This document shows positions 30,083-40,262 of a stretch of 64,000 nucleotides of DNA, one piece after another. The notes beneath the pieces are model-generated. The model made no database searches and was not told where the DNA came from. It was given only the letters and a program-made list of their open reading frames with translations. Positions within the stretch are counted from its first letter, which is position 1, and each line of letters starts with the position of its first letter. The translations under genes were made by a program, and so were the position numbers. The DNA lies in contig NZ_CP135084.1 of assembly GCF_032229285.1 (NCBI RefSeq), forward strand, positions 1,922,001 to 1,986,000, given 5' to 3'. Source of the stretch: Rheinheimera sp. MMS21-TC3. Its GTDB lineage: Bacteria > Pseudomonadota > Gammaproteobacteria > Enterobacterales > Alteromonadaceae.

Positions 30083-32350
30083 CTAACGTGTTGCCAGCAA
30101 GGTTTCAGCATTTGTATACGGCTTTTGTTGCCAGTAAGGTAATCTTTGTGGTCTATAAGCGTTAATTCTTATATTTTCAGGCTTAATATCCAAACTAATA
30201 GCGCCACTAGTAGCTGTATTAAGCAGCGGAATACCCAGCAAACTCAAACGTTGGCGGACAATTGCACTGGGATGTTGATGGCGGTTATATAAGCTAGCGC
30301 TATTTAATGCCAATAATGGCGCTAAATGATATAAAAAACCGTAATCACTGGAACTGGCACTACCATGATGTGCAAGCAATAATATATCAGCGCTTATATT
30401 AGGTTGTTGCGCTATTAATAGGCGTTCAGCACGGGCTGAAATATCACCAGTTAACAAAATTTTCCAACCATCTATATCCACAAACATTAAACAAGAGCGA
30501 TCATTTTTGCTGTGTAACTCGGAATCAAACAGGGTAAAAAGCTGCACTTTTGCACCGAGATAATTGAAATTCAAGTCTGCACAGGGCTGTGCCGAATTTA
30601 TATCGGCAATATTAGTAATTAACCTTAGCTCTGGGTACTGTTGTTGTAATAAACGCCAATCTCCAGTGTGATCACTATCATTATGACTTAACACCACATA
30701 ATCTAGTTGCCGTATGCCAGTTTGACGTAAAAAAGGTAGTACTATTGCCGCTGTGGCACTGTAATTGTTATAACGCGGCCCAACATCATATAAAACTCCT
30801 TGCTGGCCCTTTTGTAGCAATACAGCTAAACCTTGCCCCACATCGATCAAATGTAACTGCCAAATCGAGGTTCCCCACAAAGTTAGGCTAATAACAGCAC
30901 TGACTAAAGCAGTAAATAGCAGCGCTAAACGGTGTCGTGTTAGCCAAAACATCATTAAAGCTAGCCCTAATAATAGTACTGTTAGCCAATTAATATTAGG
31001 CCATGCCCACCAGCTATTTTGTTGGCTGCACCAATCTAGCCAGACTAGTAAGGGGGTAAATAACCAATCAGTGAACTGCCATAAGCTAGCAGAGAAAGGA
31101 AGTTGGATTAGCTGAGCAATTAAAGTAACAAACAACACAGGGATTGCCAGCATACTGGTATAGGGCACAAAAATAATATTTGAGACTAGAGCTAATAGCG
31201 AGCCACCATTAAAAAAGACTATGCTAAATAAGGTCATCATCAAGGTTAAATAAAAATGAAACCTTAAAAACAATAGTAGTTTTCCGCGCCAGCCATTAAC
31301 TATTTTAGGCTGCTGCCATAACAGCATAAAGATAATAGCTACGGCTAAAACTGACAACCAAAAACCAATACTGATAACAAATAAGGGTTCAAATAATAAA
31401 AGCCCAGCAACAATTAACAACCAGAACTGCAAATATGAAAAAGTTCGTAGCTGAACTTTGCAGATTACTACTATTAATAAAGCTAGGCTGGCTCTTATGG
31501 TTGGAATAGCAAAGCCTGCAAGCCAAGCGTATAATAAGGCACACCCTAAAGCTAAGCTATATTTAAGCATCAGCCTAGCGCTTATGTTTTTAATAATAAA
31601 TAATGGCTTACTTAGCCATAAGCTAAAAATAAAGATCAAACCAATATGCAAACCCGATATTGCCATTAAGTGCGCTAAGGCAGATAATTGTAAACCCTGC
31701 CACAATTGCTGATTAAAATGACGTTCACCTATTGTTAACGCTTTTAATAGTGGTGCAGTAGCAAGTTCGCTTGTCGCTTGGCCTAGTTGCTTGATAAGAT
31801 AGGGCCTTAGCATAAATTGGCTAGATAGCATCTTAGCTGTTAATAAATTAGATGCTGTAGTTTGGATTACCGAGCCTTGTAATAGCTCACGCTTTAACAT
31901 GGCATTACTTTCACGATTAATAGCAGCAGGGTTAGCGACACCTACAATAGGCTTTAGCCGAACAGGTAGCTGCCAACGCTGACCTGCAGCTAATTGCTCT
32001 GGTGCTTGGGACCAGTTTAATCGCACCCGATAACCTTTGCCGATGCCTTCGTCTAGTAGTAGTACAATTTGACTGTAATCTTGGTATTGCTTGGGTGAGT
32101 CGATAATAGTACCAACTACTGTTGTATCTGATAATGGCAGTTTTTTTTGAGTTAAATAGTAATGATTTGTTTGGATAAGCCACAAACTAATAAAGAGTAT
32201 AGCTCCAGCAATAAAGTTGCTTCGGCACCAAATTGCACCCAGCAAAATGGGCACTAAAATAAATAGTGTAAAAAGAGGTGGCACTATTGGTAGAAATACC
32301 GACAATAGGCTCGCAACAACTATACCCAGACAAAATAGTGTCATGTTCAT
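30083..32350 (-). CDS. comEC: ComEC/Rec2 DNA-uptake channel protein
   Basis: The inner-membrane channel of natural transformation, bringing single-stranded DNA into the cytoplasm. It has an N-terminal membrane region with a periplasmic OB-like domain, then the Competence core (LAHLMAISGLHIGLIFIF), many helices, and a C-terminal metallo-beta-lactamase domain (VVLSHNDSDHTGDW, LLAHHGSASSSDY). I start at the ATG at 32350 (MNMTLFCLG, 755 residues), because a longer frame runs into the divergent gene. The start has no clear ribosome site, and only 19 bases separate it from the divergent DUF2062 start. The msbA location is conserved in gammaproteobacteria. Confidence 0.93.
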   Translation of the reverse strand: MNMTLFCLGIVVASLLSVFLPIVPPLFTLFILVPILLGAIWCRSNFIAGAILFISLWLIQTNHYYLTQKKLPLSDTTVVGTIIDSPKQYQDYSQIVLLLDEGIGKGYRVRLNWSQAPEQLAAGQRWQLPVRLKPIVGVANPAAINRESNAMLKRELLQGSVIQTTASNLLTAKMLSSQFMLRPYLIKQLGQATSELATAPLLKALTIGERHFNQQLWQGLQLSALAHLMAISGLHIGLIFIFSLWLSKPLFIIKNISARLMLKYSLALGCALLYAWLAGFAIPTIRASLALLIVVICKVQLRTFSYLQFWLLIVAGLLLFEPLFVISIGFWLSVLAVAIIFMLLWQQPKIVNGWRGKLLLFLRFHFYLTLMMTLFSIVFFNGGSLLALVSNIIFVPYTSMLAIPVLFVTLIAQLIQLPFSASLWQFTDWLFTPLLVWLDWCSQQNSWWAWPNINWLTVLLLGLALMMFWLTRHRLALLFTALVSAVISLTLWGTSIWQLHLIDVGQGLAVLLQKGQQGVLYDVGPRYNNYSATAAIVLPFLRQTGIRQLDYVVLSHNDSDHTGDWRLLQQQYPELRLITNIADINSAQPCADLNFNYLGAKVQLFTLFDSELHSKNDRSCLMFVDIDGWKILLTGDISARAERLLIAQQPNISADILLLAHHGSASSSDYGFLYHLAPLLALNSASLYNRHQHPSAIVRQRLSLLGIPLLNTATSGAISLDIKPENIRINAYRPQRLPYWQQKPYTNAETLLATR

Positions 32351-32369
32351 TTTTTGTGAATAGGTTGTA

Positions 32370-32909
32370 ATGGCTAAGAACTTTATTAAGAAATATCTAC
32401 CATCTCCAGAAAAAATCAAGCAACAAAAGCTGTTAAAGATGTTTGGTAGCTTATTGCATGATGGTAATTTATGGCATTTAAACCGTAAGTCAGCTCGCGG
32501 AGCTTTTGCCGTGGGGTTATTTTTTGCTTGGATGCCTATTCCATTCCAAATGGTCGCCTCAGCTGCTGTGGCAATACCGCTTAGAGTTAATTTACCTTTA
32601 TCTGTGGCTTTAGTCTGGCTAACTAACCCGTTAACTATGCCGTTTTTATTTTATTTAAGTTATGTTGTAGGCACTATAGTTTTGCAAGCTCCCATCGAGA
32701 AGTTTGCTTTTGAGGCTAACTGGCATTGGCTGCAACATAGTATTGCCACTATTGGTAAACCCTTTCTTATAGGGTGTTTTATAATGGGGATCTTTTCGGC
32801 TATTGTTGGTTATTTTGGTATTGATTGGTTATGGCGTTTATCGGTTAGAAAAGCGCAAAATAAACGTAAGAGTAAACGTAAAAGTATAGATAAAGCGCCT
32901 AAGTTCTAA
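32370..32909 (+). CDS. DUF2062 membrane protein
   Basis: A 179-residue protein with two or three transmembrane helices and the family hallmark ARGAFAVGLFFAWMPIPFQM, followed by LTNPLTMPFLFYLSY. The C-terminus is strongly basic (RKAQNKRKSKRKSIDK). DUF2062 proteins are widespread and uncharacterised; some are fused to glycosyltransferases. Divergent from comEC with a 19-base gap, so the two promoters must overlap the opposite coding sequences. Function not inferred. Confidence 0.85.
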   Translation: MAKNFIKKYLPSPEKIKQQKLLKMFGSLLHDGNLWHLNRKSARGAFAVGLFFAWMPIPFQMVASAAVAIPLRVNLPLSVALVWLTNPLTMPFLFYLSYVVGTIVLQAPIEKFAFEANWHWLQHSIATIGKPFLIGCFIMGIFSAIVGYFGIDWLWRLSVRKAQNKRKSKRKSIDKAPKF

Positions 32910-32960
32910 GATACAACGCTATAAAATCAGCAATGTTTTGTGGTTTATCATTACAAGTTT

Positions 32961-34199
32961 TTATTTCTGACCTAAAACTGCAGCGGGCTGAACTTTACTC
33001 GCTCGCATGGCTGGATACAAAGTTGCAATTAAACTCATCATTAATGCCACTAGGCAAGTTATAACAACATCATTTAAGTGTAGTACTGAAGGTATAAAGT
33101 TAACAAAGTAGATACTGGGATCTAAAATAGCATGGCCTAATACTTTGCTAATAGCAGCAAAAATAGGCTCTATATTAACCGCTAATAGCACACCAATAAT
33201 AGCGCCCAATACAGTGCCAATTAAGCCATTTAACCAGCCTAAGCAAACAAATATCACTATTATACTGCGTTTTGGCATCCCCATTGTCAGTAAAATTGCA
33301 ATATCACTTTGTTTTTCTCGTACTGCCATCACTAGTGTTGCGACAATATTAAAGCAAGCTACTGCTATAACTAAAGCTAAGACAAGATAAAGGATAGTTC
33401 GTACCATTTGAATATCTTGATAAACATGACCTTGGCTGCGAAACCAATCTAATAAATAGACATAGTCAGTTGAGTGTCGCCCTAACTCTACAGCCATCTC
33501 TGGCGCGGAAAAGATATCATTTAAGCGAAATGCAAAGCCCTGCACTCTTGCTTCTGGGTAATGTAATAACTGGGCTAAAGCCGCTATATCTAGCCATGCT
33601 TGGCTGTAATCTAACTGACCACCAACCGAAACAATAGCGGTTACAGTTAGCCCCACGTTGTTGTAACTAGCCAAACGGCCATCGTCAGCTAAGGTAGGCA
33701 GTAAAAGCTGGACACTATCTCCTACCTGTACTTGTAAGGCCTCTGCAATGCCTTTACCTAAAACTATATCAGTAGCAGTCAGTGTTGTTAGCTGTCCTGC
33801 GACTACATAGTTAGCAAAATCACTTATGCGCTGCTCATAATCCAGTGCTATGCCACGTACTTCAGCGGCTTTAACTGTCTGTCCTTGGCGTAACATCCCT
33901 TGGGTTTTGATATAAGGTGCGCCTGCTGCAACTCCTTTAATAGTATTAAAATAACTAATCTTTGCTTGCCAGTCGGTTAAGCCTTCACTGACAGCTTCAA
34001 GCTCCACATGCGGAATAACCGATAGCAAACGTTGTTTTAATACTTGTTCAAAGCCATTCATTACCGATAAAGCAACAATCAAAATGGCTACGCCTAAGGT
34101 TATACCTAAGGTAGAGCTGGCAGATATAAAACGGATAAAACCACTAGATTGTGTATTTGAACGATAACGTTTGGCAAATTGCCATGCCAGTTTAAGCAT
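32961..34199 (-). CDS. lolE: Lipoprotein release complex permease LolE
   Basis: With LolC and LolD, extracts outer-membrane lipoproteins from the inner membrane and hands them to LolA. The 412 residues have one N-terminal helix ([23 protein letters not shown]), a large periplasmic domain (about 45-265), and three C-terminal helices ending in the FtsX-like [17 protein letters not shown]. It is last in lolCDE and overlaps lolD by 8 bases. LolE rather than LolC is assigned by gene order and by the lack of the LolC-like IGLRYSKS start. Confidence 0.93.
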   Translation of the reverse strand: MLKLAWQFAKRYRSNTQSSGFIRFISASSTLGITLGVAILIVALSVMNGFEQVLKQRLLSVIPHVELEAVSEGLTDWQAKISYFNTIKGVAAGAPYIKTQGMLRQGQTVKAAEVRGIALDYEQRISDFANYVVAGQLTTLTATDIVLGKGIAEALQVQVGDSVQLLLPTLADDGRLASYNNVGLTVTAIVSVGGQLDYSQAWLDIAALAQLLHYPEARVQGFAFRLNDIFSAPEMAVELGRHSTDYVYLLDWFRSQGHVYQDIQMVRTILYLVLALVIAVACFNIVATLVMAVREKQSDIAILLTMGMPKRSIIVIFVCLGWLNGLIGTVLGAIIGVLLAVNIEPIFAAISKVLGHAILDPSIYFVNFIPSVLHLNDVVITCLVALMMSLIATLYPAMRASKVQPAAVLGQK

Positions 34200-34875
34200 G
34201 CCCTGGCTCCAAACAGCCTTCTCGCATTAAGTAATACTTATCGAGTTTTTTTGCTAAAGCTATATCGTGGGTAACGATAATAAAGCTGGTATTTGACTGC
34301 TGATTAAGCTCACGTAATAACTGATAAATACTTTCAGCTGTATGTTGGTCTAAATTTCCGGTTGGCTCATCAGCTAGTACTAAAGCAGGCTCGGCAACCA
34401 AAGCCCGGGCTATGGCAACACGCTGCCGCTCGCCGCCACTTAATTCTGCTGGTTTATGACTAGCTCGTTCTGCTAGGCCAACTCGCTGTAGCATGGCTAA
34501 TGCTTTAGTATTCGCCTGCTGCTTATTTACCCCTTTAATTAATAAGGGCATAGTTACATTTTCTAAGGCGGTAAAATCCATTAATAAATGATGAAATTGG
34601 TAAATAAAACCTAATTGCTGATTGCGTAGCGCTGCTTTGCGTTTACTGCTCATCTTAGCTAGATCTTCGCCTAATATTTGCACTGAGCCACTATCTGCAA
34701 TATCTAAACTGCCTAAAATATGTAATAAGGTGCTTTTACCCGAACCCGAACTCCCCACTATAGCCAACATCTCGCCGCTGCTAACCGTTAAGTCAACGCC
34801 TTGTAATACCTTTACCTGTTGTAAACCATCGCGATAACTTTTATTTATTTGTTGCGCCGTTAAAACTTTATTCAT
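34192..34875 (-). CDS. lolD: Lipoprotein release complex ATPase LolD
   Basis: The ATPase of the LolCDE complex in the MacB/LolD group. The 227 residues have Walker [16 protein letters not shown], the LolD-typical [18 protein letters not shown], signature [15 protein letters not shown] and Walker [14 protein letters not shown] start at the ATG at 34875; a GTG one codon earlier is also open. It overlaps lolC by 8 bases and lolE by 8 bases. Confidence 0.97.
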   Translation of the reverse strand: MNKVLTAQQINKSYRDGLQQVKVLQGVDLTVSSGEMLAIVGSSGSGKSTLLHILGSLDIADSGSVQILGEDLAKMSSKRKAALRNQQLGFIYQFHHLLMDFTALENVTMPLLIKGVNKQQANTKALAMLQRVGLAERASHKPAELSGGERQRVAIARALVAEPALVLADEPTGNLDQHTAESIYQLLRELNQQSNTSFIIVTHDIALAKKLDKYYLMREGCLEPGHA

Positions 34876-36061
34876 CACTTAATATTTCCGCCGGATTAAC
34901 ACGAACTGCTTTTCTGGCTGGGTACCAGACTGCCAGTAAAGTTAGCAAAACAGCGCTTAATAAAATTAATACCACTTGTTGTAATTGAATATCTACAGGC
35001 AATACCGCTACTGAGGTGATATGTACACCCAAGGCGCTAAGAATAGTATTTAATTGCCAACTTAGTAAAAGGCCAGCTAAAGCTCCAGTTACAGCACCAA
35101 AAACACCATTACTCACGCCTTGCATAGCAAAAATATTAAATAACTGCCGATCTGTCATGCCTAGGGTTTTTAAAATAGCAATTTCGGCCTGCTTATCGGT
35201 AACCATCATGACTAAAGCAGAAACAATATTAAACGCAGCTACAGCAATAATTAGCAATAACATTAACGACATCATTCCTTTTTCCATCGCCACTGCAGAA
35301 AACAAATTGCCATGACTTTGCCGCCAGTCACTGACTTGTAATTTAGGATTTTTTGCTAATTTTTCCGCTAATATAGGTGCCATAAAAGGATCAGCTAAAG
35401 TAATACGCCAAGCAGAGGTTTGCTGTTGTGATATTAAACGCTGTAAATCGGCTAATGCCGTTACAACTATAGCACTGTCAACATCCGAGCCAGTATCTAA
35501 AATACCAGTAACAGTAAATAAACGCTGTCTAGGCACCCAGCCCATAGGGGTATAGCTGCCAGCTGTCGCTAACATTAATCGTACTTGCTCGCCCACTGAT
35601 ACTTTTAATTGCTCAGCTAAGCCTCGCCCTAATACCACCGCATAACGCTGGGATGAAAATTGCTGCCAACTACCTTGAATTAACGACTGCTGCATAAAGT
35701 GAGGTAAGGCATCTAAAGTAACACCTTGGATCATGGCACCACTTAATTGACTTGGTGCTTGCACTAAAGCTTCAGCTTGTAAAAAGGGGTTTAGCTGTAA
35801 AACCGACTTATTAGCTTTAAGTGCATCTTGCCAAGCCAGATTATTGGGATCGGTCTTAACAATAATATGTGGGATCACACCTAAAATTCGTTTTTTTAAA
35901 TCGCCTTCAAAGCCGTTCATAACAGAACTAACAATAGTCAACGCCATCACGCCTAGAAAAATGCCAGCGATAGAAAAAAGACTAATAAAGGAAATAAAGG
36001 CATTGCCTTTACGGCTTTTGCTATAGCGCAAGCCTATCCACAAACTGACTGGTAACTGCAT
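34868..36061 (-). CDS. lolC: Lipoprotein release complex permease LolC
   Basis: The LolA-recruiting permease of LolCDE. I start at the ATG at 36061 ([16 protein letters not shown]), which aligns with E. coli LolC and gives 397 residues. The open frame extends 25 codons upstream but those residues are not family-like. Structure: one N-terminal helix, a periplasmic domain, three C-terminal helices and a [14 protein letters not shown] end. Separate LolC and LolE genes, rather than a single LolF, are what is expected in this group. Confidence 0.94.
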   Translation of the reverse strand: MQLPVSLWIGLRYSKSRKGNAFISFISLFSIAGIFLGVMALTIVSSVMNGFEGDLKKRILGVIPHIIVKTDPNNLAWQDALKANKSVLQLNPFLQAEALVQAPSQLSGAMIQGVTLDALPHFMQQSLIQGSWQQFSSQRYAVVLGRGLAEQLKVSVGEQVRLMLATAGSYTPMGWVPRQRLFTVTGILDTGSDVDSAIVVTALADLQRLISQQQTSAWRITLADPFMAPILAEKLAKNPKLQVSDWRQSHGNLFSAVAMEKGMMSLMLLLIIAVAAFNIVSALVMMVTDKQAEIAILKTLGMTDRQLFNIFAMQGVSNGVFGAVTGALAGLLLSWQLNTILSALGVHITSVAVLPVDIQLQQVVLILLSAVLLTLLAVWYPARKAVRVNPAEILSDE

Positions 36062-36157
36062 CCTAATTTTCAGGACAATGCCCACATTAGATGATAAAGT
36101 GATGTCGATCATAGAGACAAATACCTGTCGTGACAAGCAGGTTGTAAAGGTAACATT

Positions 36158-36754
36158 ATGAGTAAACTAACTTTAGCAGAGCTAGATGCACGCTATCAGG
36201 ATTATTTTAGCGTTGAGCACCAAATTAATATTAATATTCGCCCTATGCTTACAGCCTTACCTACTATGGAACAACTGCAAGACCATATACCCGAGGCGTT
36301 TTTATTAAGCTCGCAAAGTAGCGACTTAAACATGTCTGCCCTGCGCTCATTGAATAAACTAGGTGAGTTAGCTACAGAACTGGCTCATTATCTGCAACAA
36401 CAAGCACAAAAAATAGATTTATTGTTACACTATGTTTTACGGCAACAAGATATTGCTGAGCAGCGTTTTTATAGTGTTAGTTACGGTGGCAGCGGTTGCT
36501 GTTATCATGCTGATAGCCCTATAGAAGTTGAGCAAGCACTTGAAGTAAAATTGTTTTTATCTAATAACGAAGGCGCCGTTTTTTGTTATGGTCAAGTATT
36601 AAGTTGCCAAAAAATAGCACAGACTTGGCAAATAAAAGTTGTATTTACCCGTATTAGAGAACAAGATCGCGAACTTATTGTTCGAGCCAGTCTCCACCAA
36701 CAATCTAAATTATTAAAACAACAGGCTCAGCAACGCCAGTTATCATCATCTTAG
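36158..36754 (+). CDS. PilZ-domain-like protein
   Basis: A 198-residue soluble protein. The N-terminal half is helical, with a likely coiled coil at about 68-100 (LNKLGELATELAHYLQQQAQKIDLLLHYVL). The C-terminal half resembles a PilZ beta barrel: RFYSVSYGGSGCCYHADSPI is like the D/NxSxxG c-di-GMP loop, and beta strands follow (EVKLFLS, FCYGQVLSCQ, IKVVFTRI). The canonical upstream RxxxR motif is not obvious, so c-di-GMP binding is uncertain. It sits divergent from lolC and 25 bases before mfd. Confidence 0.7.
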   Translation: MSKLTLAELDARYQDYFSVEHQININIRPMLTALPTMEQLQDHIPEAFLLSSQSSDLNMSALRSLNKLGELATELAHYLQQQAQKIDLLLHYVLRQQDIAEQRFYSVSYGGSGCCYHADSPIEVEQALEVKLFLSNNEGAVFCYGQVLSCQKIAQTWQIKVVFTRIREQDRELIVRASLHQQSKLLKQQAQQRQLSSS

Positions 36755-36779
36755 AGCTATTTTTACTATTTAAGGTTTA

Positions 36780-39700
36780 GTGTTTTTAATGAATTTCATT
36801 TCGTCATTACCGCAGCTTAAGTCAGCGACTGATCAGCTGCAATGGGGCAATTTACAAGGTGCAAGTTTACCTTTAGTCATTGCTAACTTAGTGCAAGAAC
36901 AGCCAGCATTTTATTTAATAGTGGTGCCTGATACGCCAGCCGCATTGCGCTTAGAACAAGAGCTAGCCGTATTTCACACTAATAAAGATATCCCTATTTT
37001 AACACTACCGGACTGGGAAACTCTGCCCTACGATGTGTTTTCACCCAACCAAGACATCATTTCTCAGCGTTTAAAAACACTTTATCAATTACCTCGATTA
37101 ACTCAAGGTATCGTAATAGTGCCTATTAGTACTTTATTGCTGCGTCTGACTGAGCGCCAATATTTAGAACAACATAGTTTTATTATTAACAAGAACCAGC
37201 TCATCGATTTGAACCAGTTAAAACGTCAACTTACCGAGGTAGGCTATCACAGTGTTGATCAAGTTATGGAACATGGTGAATTCTCTGCACGTGGTTCAAT
37301 TCTTGATTTATATCCCATGGGGGCTAATGCTCCCTACCGGCTCGATTTTTTTGATAATGAAGTTGATGCTATCCGCACTTTTGATCCAGATAATCAACGC
37401 AGCTTAGATACAGTAACTAATATCGAGCTATTACCTGCTCATGAGTTTCCAACCGATAAAGCCGCCATAGAGCGTTTTAGATTGCGCTATCGGGAGTTAT
37501 TTAGTTCCCGTAGCGAAAAGGAGTCGTTATACCAGCAAGTTAGCCAAGGCTTGTTGCCCTCGGGGATTGAATATTACCTGCCGTTATTTGCGGAACAAAC
37601 CGCAACCTTGTTTGATTACTTACCTAAGCAGAGTCGTTGTTTATTATTAGGTGATCTAGAGCATAGCGCTGAAAGATTTTGGCATGAACTAAAGCGCCGA
37701 TATGACGACAGATGTCACGATGTATTAAGGCCAATTTTAGCGCCTCAACAATTATATATAAATATTGAGCAACTATTTGGCCAATTTAAGCAGTATGCAC
37801 GGATCAAGCTAAGCCAAGCAGAATTAACTAAAAAAGCTGGTCAAGCTAATCTGCTTAGTCAAACCCTACCCGACTTAGCCGTTAATCATCAACATAAAGA
37901 GCCACTACATGCAGTACAACAATACATACTGCAATTAAAACAACAAAAGGGCCGTTTATTATTTTTTGTAGAAAGTGAAGGTCGTCGAGAAAGCTTATTA
38001 CAGCTACTACAAAAAGCGTCTATACGAATTAGTCAATTTGCTAGTTTCACTGAATTTTATCAGTCTAATACAGACTTAGGGATTATTGTTGGTCCTTTAG
38101 AGCAAGGCTGCTTTCTTAGTAAACCTCAGCCTTTAGCTTTAGTCAGTGAGAACGAGCTGTTTGGTCAAAAAATTAGCCAGCGCCGGCGTCGTAAACGTAG
38201 CCAACAAGTATCATCTGATACGGTTATTCGAAACTTAGCTGAATTAACCATGGGCCAACCTATAGTGCACCTGCAGCACGGCATTGGTCGTTATCAAGGC
38301 TTGCAAATCATAGAGACCGCAGGCATTAGCGCAGAGTTTGTAACCATAGAGTATGCAGGCACTAGCAAATTATATGTGCCTATTACTGCCTTACATCTAT
38401 TAAGCCGTTATAGCGGCGGTGATGCCGATAGTGCGCCTTTACACAAGCTAGGTAATGACAGTTGGGAAAAGTCTCGGCGTAAAGCCGCCGAAAAAGTACG
38501 GGATGTTGCTGCAGAACTATTAGATGTTTACGCCCAACGTGCTGCCCATAAAGGCTATGCTTTCGCTATTGACCAACAACAATATCAAGCTTTTGCTGCT
38601 AGCTTTCCGTATGAAGAAACCGCTGATCAACAAGACAGCATAGATGCTGTCTTACGCGATATGCAAACCCCACAACCTATGGACCGCTTAGTCTGTGGCG
38701 ATGTAGGCTTTGGTAAAACTGAAGTTGCTATGCGGGCGGCTTTTGTTGCAGTAAATGATGGTAAGCAGGTCGCGATATTAGTGCCCACAACCTTATTAGC
38801 CCAGCAACACTTTGAAAACTTTAGCGATCGCTTTGCTAACTGGCCGGTACGAGTTGAAGTTTTATCTCGTTTTATTAGCCCTAAACAGCAAAAAGCTATT
38901 TTAGAAGATGTAAGCAACGGTAAAGTTGATATTTTAATTGGCACCCATAAATTACTGCAAGATGACATTAAACTGCATGATTTAGGCTTACTAATTGTTG
39001 ATGAAGAGCATAGATTTGGCGTCAGACAAAAAGAAAAAATTAAATCATTACGCGCCAATATCGATATATTAACCCTTACCGCAACCCCTATACCACGAAC
39101 CTTAAATATGTCGATGGCAGGTATGCGCGATTTATCCATTATTGCTACGCCACCGGCTAGGCGGCTAGCGGTTAAAACCTTTGTCAGAGAAAACGATAAG
39201 GCATTGATCCGTGAAGCTGTTATGCGTGAGATATCTCGCGGTGGCCAATTATATTTTTTACACAATGACGTTGCCACTATTAACCAACAAGCTCAAGCGT
39301 TAACAGAGTTAATTCCTGAAGCTCGAATTGCTATTGCCCATGGCCAAATGCGTGAGCGTGAATTAGAAAATATCATGGCTGATTTTTATCATCAGCGCTA
39401 TAACGTGCTGCTTTGTTCAACCATTATAGAAACCGGTATTGATATCCCTACAGCTAATACTATTATTATTAATCGTGCCGATAAATTTGGTTTGGCCCAA
39501 CTACACCAGTTACGAGGTCGGGTTGGCCGCTCCCATCATCAGGCTTACGCCTACTTACTTATTCCATCGAAAAAACGCTTAAGTAAAGATGCCGAAAAAC
39601 GGTTAGATGCTATTGAAAGCCTTGAAGATTTAGGTGCAGGTTTTGCCTTGGCTAGCCATGATTTAGAAATTCGTGGTGCGGGTGAATTACTTGGGGATGA

Positions 39701-40262
39701 ACAAAGTGGCCAAATTGAGTCTATTGGTTTTACTTTATATATGGATATGTTAGAGCAAGCTGTTAATGCCCTAAAGCAAGGTAAAGAGCCTAGCTTAGAA
39801 CTTATGTTAAGCCAGCAAACGGAAATTGAGCTAAGGATCCCCGCTTTACTACCAGAGAGTTATATTCCTGATGTAAACTTACGGCTTTCTTGTTATAAAA
39901 AGTTGGCTTCAATAAAATCTCTGGCCGAGTTAGATGAAATTCAAGTAGAATTAATTGATCGTTTTGGTTTACTACCAGATGCGGCGAAAAATCTAGTAAA
40001 ACTATCAGAGTTTAAATTACAAGCGCAGCAACTGGGTATTAAACGTATTGAAGCCAATAATAAAGGTGGTATGGTTGAGTTTAGTGATAAAACTCAAGTT
40101 TCACCTAACTTTATTATTGACTTAATTCAAAAGCAATCTCGAATATTTAAGCTCGAAGGTGGCCAAAAGTTGCGCTTTGCCATTGCCTCTAACGATATAG
40201 CGGATCGACTTAAATTAATTGAAAACATGTTGGCTGATTTTGCTAAAAACAGGGTATCTTAA
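36780..40262 (+). CDS. mfd: Transcription-repair coupling factor Mfd
   Basis: Removes stalled RNA polymerase at lesions and recruits UvrA. The 1160 residues contain the UvrB-like N-terminal module, the RNA-polymerase-interacting domain (about 480-550, QPIVHLQHGIGRYQGLQ), and RecG-like helicase motifs (GDVGFGKTEVAMRAAF, DEEHRFGVRQKEKIK, TLTATPIPRTL, RGRVGRS), then a C-terminal regulatory domain. The first possible start is GTG 36780, close to an AAGG site; ATG 36789 is an alternative. It overlaps csiV by one base (TAATG). uvrB, its pathway partner, is in the same window. Confidence 0.98.
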   Translation: MFLMNFISSLPQLKSATDQLQWGNLQGASLPLVIANLVQEQPAFYLIVVPDTPAALRLEQELAVFHTNKDIPILTLPDWETLPYDVFSPNQDIISQRLKTLYQLPRLTQGIVIVPISTLLLRLTERQYLEQHSFIINKNQLIDLNQLKRQLTEVGYHSVDQVMEHGEFSARGSILDLYPMGANAPYRLDFFDNEVDAIRTFDPDNQRSLDTVTNIELLPAHEFPTDKAAIERFRLRYRELFSSRSEKESLYQQVSQGLLPSGIEYYLPLFAEQTATLFDYLPKQSRCLLLGDLEHSAERFWHELKRRYDDRCHDVLRPILAPQQLYINIEQLFGQFKQYARIKLSQAELTKKAGQANLLSQTLPDLAVNHQHKEPLHAVQQYILQLKQQKGRLLFFVESEGRRESLLQLLQKASIRISQFASFTEFYQSNTDLGIIVGPLEQGCFLSKPQPLALVSENELFGQKISQRRRRKRSQQVSSDTVIRNLAELTMGQPIVHLQHGIGRYQGLQIIETAGISAEFVTIEYAGTSKLYVPITALHLLSRYSGGDADSAPLHKLGNDSWEKSRRKAAEKVRDVAAELLDVYAQRAAHKGYAFAIDQQQYQAFAASFPYEETADQQDSIDAVLRDMQTPQPMDRLVCGDVGFGKTEVAMRAAFVAVNDGKQVAILVPTTLLAQQHFENFSDRFANWPVRVEVLSRFISPKQQKAILEDVSNGKVDILIGTHKLLQDDIKLHDLGLLIVDEEHRFGVRQKEKIKSLRANIDILTLTATPIPRTLNMSMAGMRDLSIIATPPARRLAVKTFVRENDKALIREAVMREISRGGQLYFLHNDVATINQQAQALTELIPEARIAIAHGQMRERELENIMADFYHQRYNVLLCSTIIETGIDIPTANTIIINRADKFGLAQLHQLRGRVGRSHHQAYAYLLIPSKKRLSKDAEKRLDAIESLEDLGAGFALASHDLEIRGAGELLGDEQSGQIESIGFTLYMDMLEQAVNALKQGKEPSLELMLSQQTEIELRIPALLPESYIPDVNLRLSCYKKLASIKSLAELDEIQVELIDRFGLLPDAAKNLVKLSEFKLQAQQLGIKRIEANNKGGMVEFSDKTQVSPNFIIDLIQKQSRIFKLEGGQKLRFAIASNDIADRLKLIENMLADFAKNRVS

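Noticed and set aside
38627..39277. 216-codon antisense frame in mfd
   Set aside because: Lies entirely within the conserved helicase motifs of mfd; composition is not protein-like.
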